Source: Alphaproteobacteria bacterium
GTDB taxonomy: Bacteria; Pseudomonadota; Alphaproteobacteria; Rs-D84
Reading direction: 5' to 3'
Length of the DNA: 35,456 bases
Assembly (NCBI GenBank): GCA_017436325.1
Contig: JAFSDI010000002.1
Location: forward strand, 1 to 35,456
This document shows positions 35,115-35,456 of this stretch, piece by piece. Each line of letters opens with the position of its first letter. Within the stretch, counting starts at the first letter, position 1. The notes below the pieces were generated by a model. It worked only from the letters and a program-made list of their open reading frames with translations. It made no database searches and had not been told where the DNA came from. A program made the position numbers and the translations under genes.

Positions 35115-35456
35115 CTATTCATTTGTTGTTGTGTTTTCAGTCACTGTTCGGTCGATTATTTCCCATTTATATGTTGCGGTATCACCGACTTTTTCAGCTG
35201 TTAAAACATATTTTCCATTACTGCTTTCATTTAAAACATTTGGAATTGCTTTTTCTGCTAATTCCTTTGCGGTGTCTGCGGTAATTTTTACCGCCGCCAA
35301 AGCATCTGCTAAATTATTATACCCATCTGGCAATGTGCCTATTTTATCAACTTCTTCTGTTAACTTCGGCAAACCATACGCTTTTTTACCATCCATATCC
35401 CCACCATTATCAAGAAGCGCCCAAAAATGTACATTACCTGTATATCTGGTCAATCT
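35115..35456 (-). CDS. Partial gene, 3' end of an unknown protein
   Basis: At least 113 codons lie in the window and the 5' end is cut off by the window edge; an in-frame TTG at 35453 is probably internal. The visible part contains HFWALLDNGGDMDGKKAYGLPKL, an Ala/Lys helical stretch (DALAAVKITADTAKELAEKAI) and an ending YVLTAEKVGDTATYKWEIIDR. The short Thr-rich tail and the strand-like YKWEIIDR suggest a surface or fibre-like protein, but this is weak. The stop lies 28 bases from the rpmJ terminator. Confidence 0.6.
   Translation of the reverse strand, partial: RLTRYTGNVHFWALLDNGGDMDGKKAYGLPKLTEEVDKIGTLPDGYNNLADALAAVKITADTAKELAEKAIPNVLNESSNGKYVLTAEKVGDTATYKWEIIDRTVTENTTTNE

Overview
The window looks like chromosome from an AT-rich, Gram-negative alphaproteobacterium, probably a host-associated uncultured lineage. 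The evidence is the lipid A genes (lpxC, lpxK and a DUF374 acyltransferase), outer-membrane beta-barrel proteins, a TatA, a SPOR-domain protein, an initiator tRNA whose anticodon arm matches what I recall of alphaproteobacterial tRNA-fMet, and a Cys-less L36. No phage structural module, insertion sequence or CRISPR array is visible. The species assignment is inference; I cannot compute phylogeny or GC here.

Layout. 1-292 is a repeat block of hairpins that share one loop but have different stems. 293-1379 is a two-gene unit of unknown function. 1659-4300 holds a Fic protein with a doubled palindromic operator, divergent from two Cys-rich unknown genes. 4441-4515 is tRNA-Met, followed by a PagL-like barrel protein. 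5267-9084 encodes two large secreted Cys-rich repeat proteins. 9226-13233 carries ung, a 105-bp tandem repeat, an HhH-GPD glycosylase-like gene and gyrB, with a divergent RusA-like gene beyond. 13912-17567 has an unknown gene, tatA, a SPOR protein, a 47-residue lipoprotein and a thrS lacking the TGS domain. 17918-23271 runs from a large secreted protein through a lipoprotein to lpxC, lpxK and the DUF374 acyltransferase.

23396-25912 is the most accessory-looking part. tRNA-fMet is followed by an 87-bp segment that recurs 2.3 kb downstream, a displaced copy of the tRNA 3' end, and a three-gene cassette (VanX-like dipeptidase, GNAT-domain protein, 73-residue protein) with its own promoter. Next to it, 25919-30499 encodes a 1,526-residue protein that joins an M48-like metallopeptidase domain to a UbiB/ABC1-like kinase domain lacking the usual beta3 lysine. 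I regard this fusion as the best candidate for something undescribed.

30673-34614 contains a barrel protein and a virB3-virB4 type IV secretion pair, in an operon with a secreted HExxH protein. The spacer upstream carries a cluster of TTTTCAACA-like motifs and separates virB3 from the divergent rpmJ. The window ends inside an unknown reverse-strand gene.

Starts were chosen by ribosome-binding sites and signal peptides; in many genes this shortens the longest open frame. Family calls rest on motifs read by eye.
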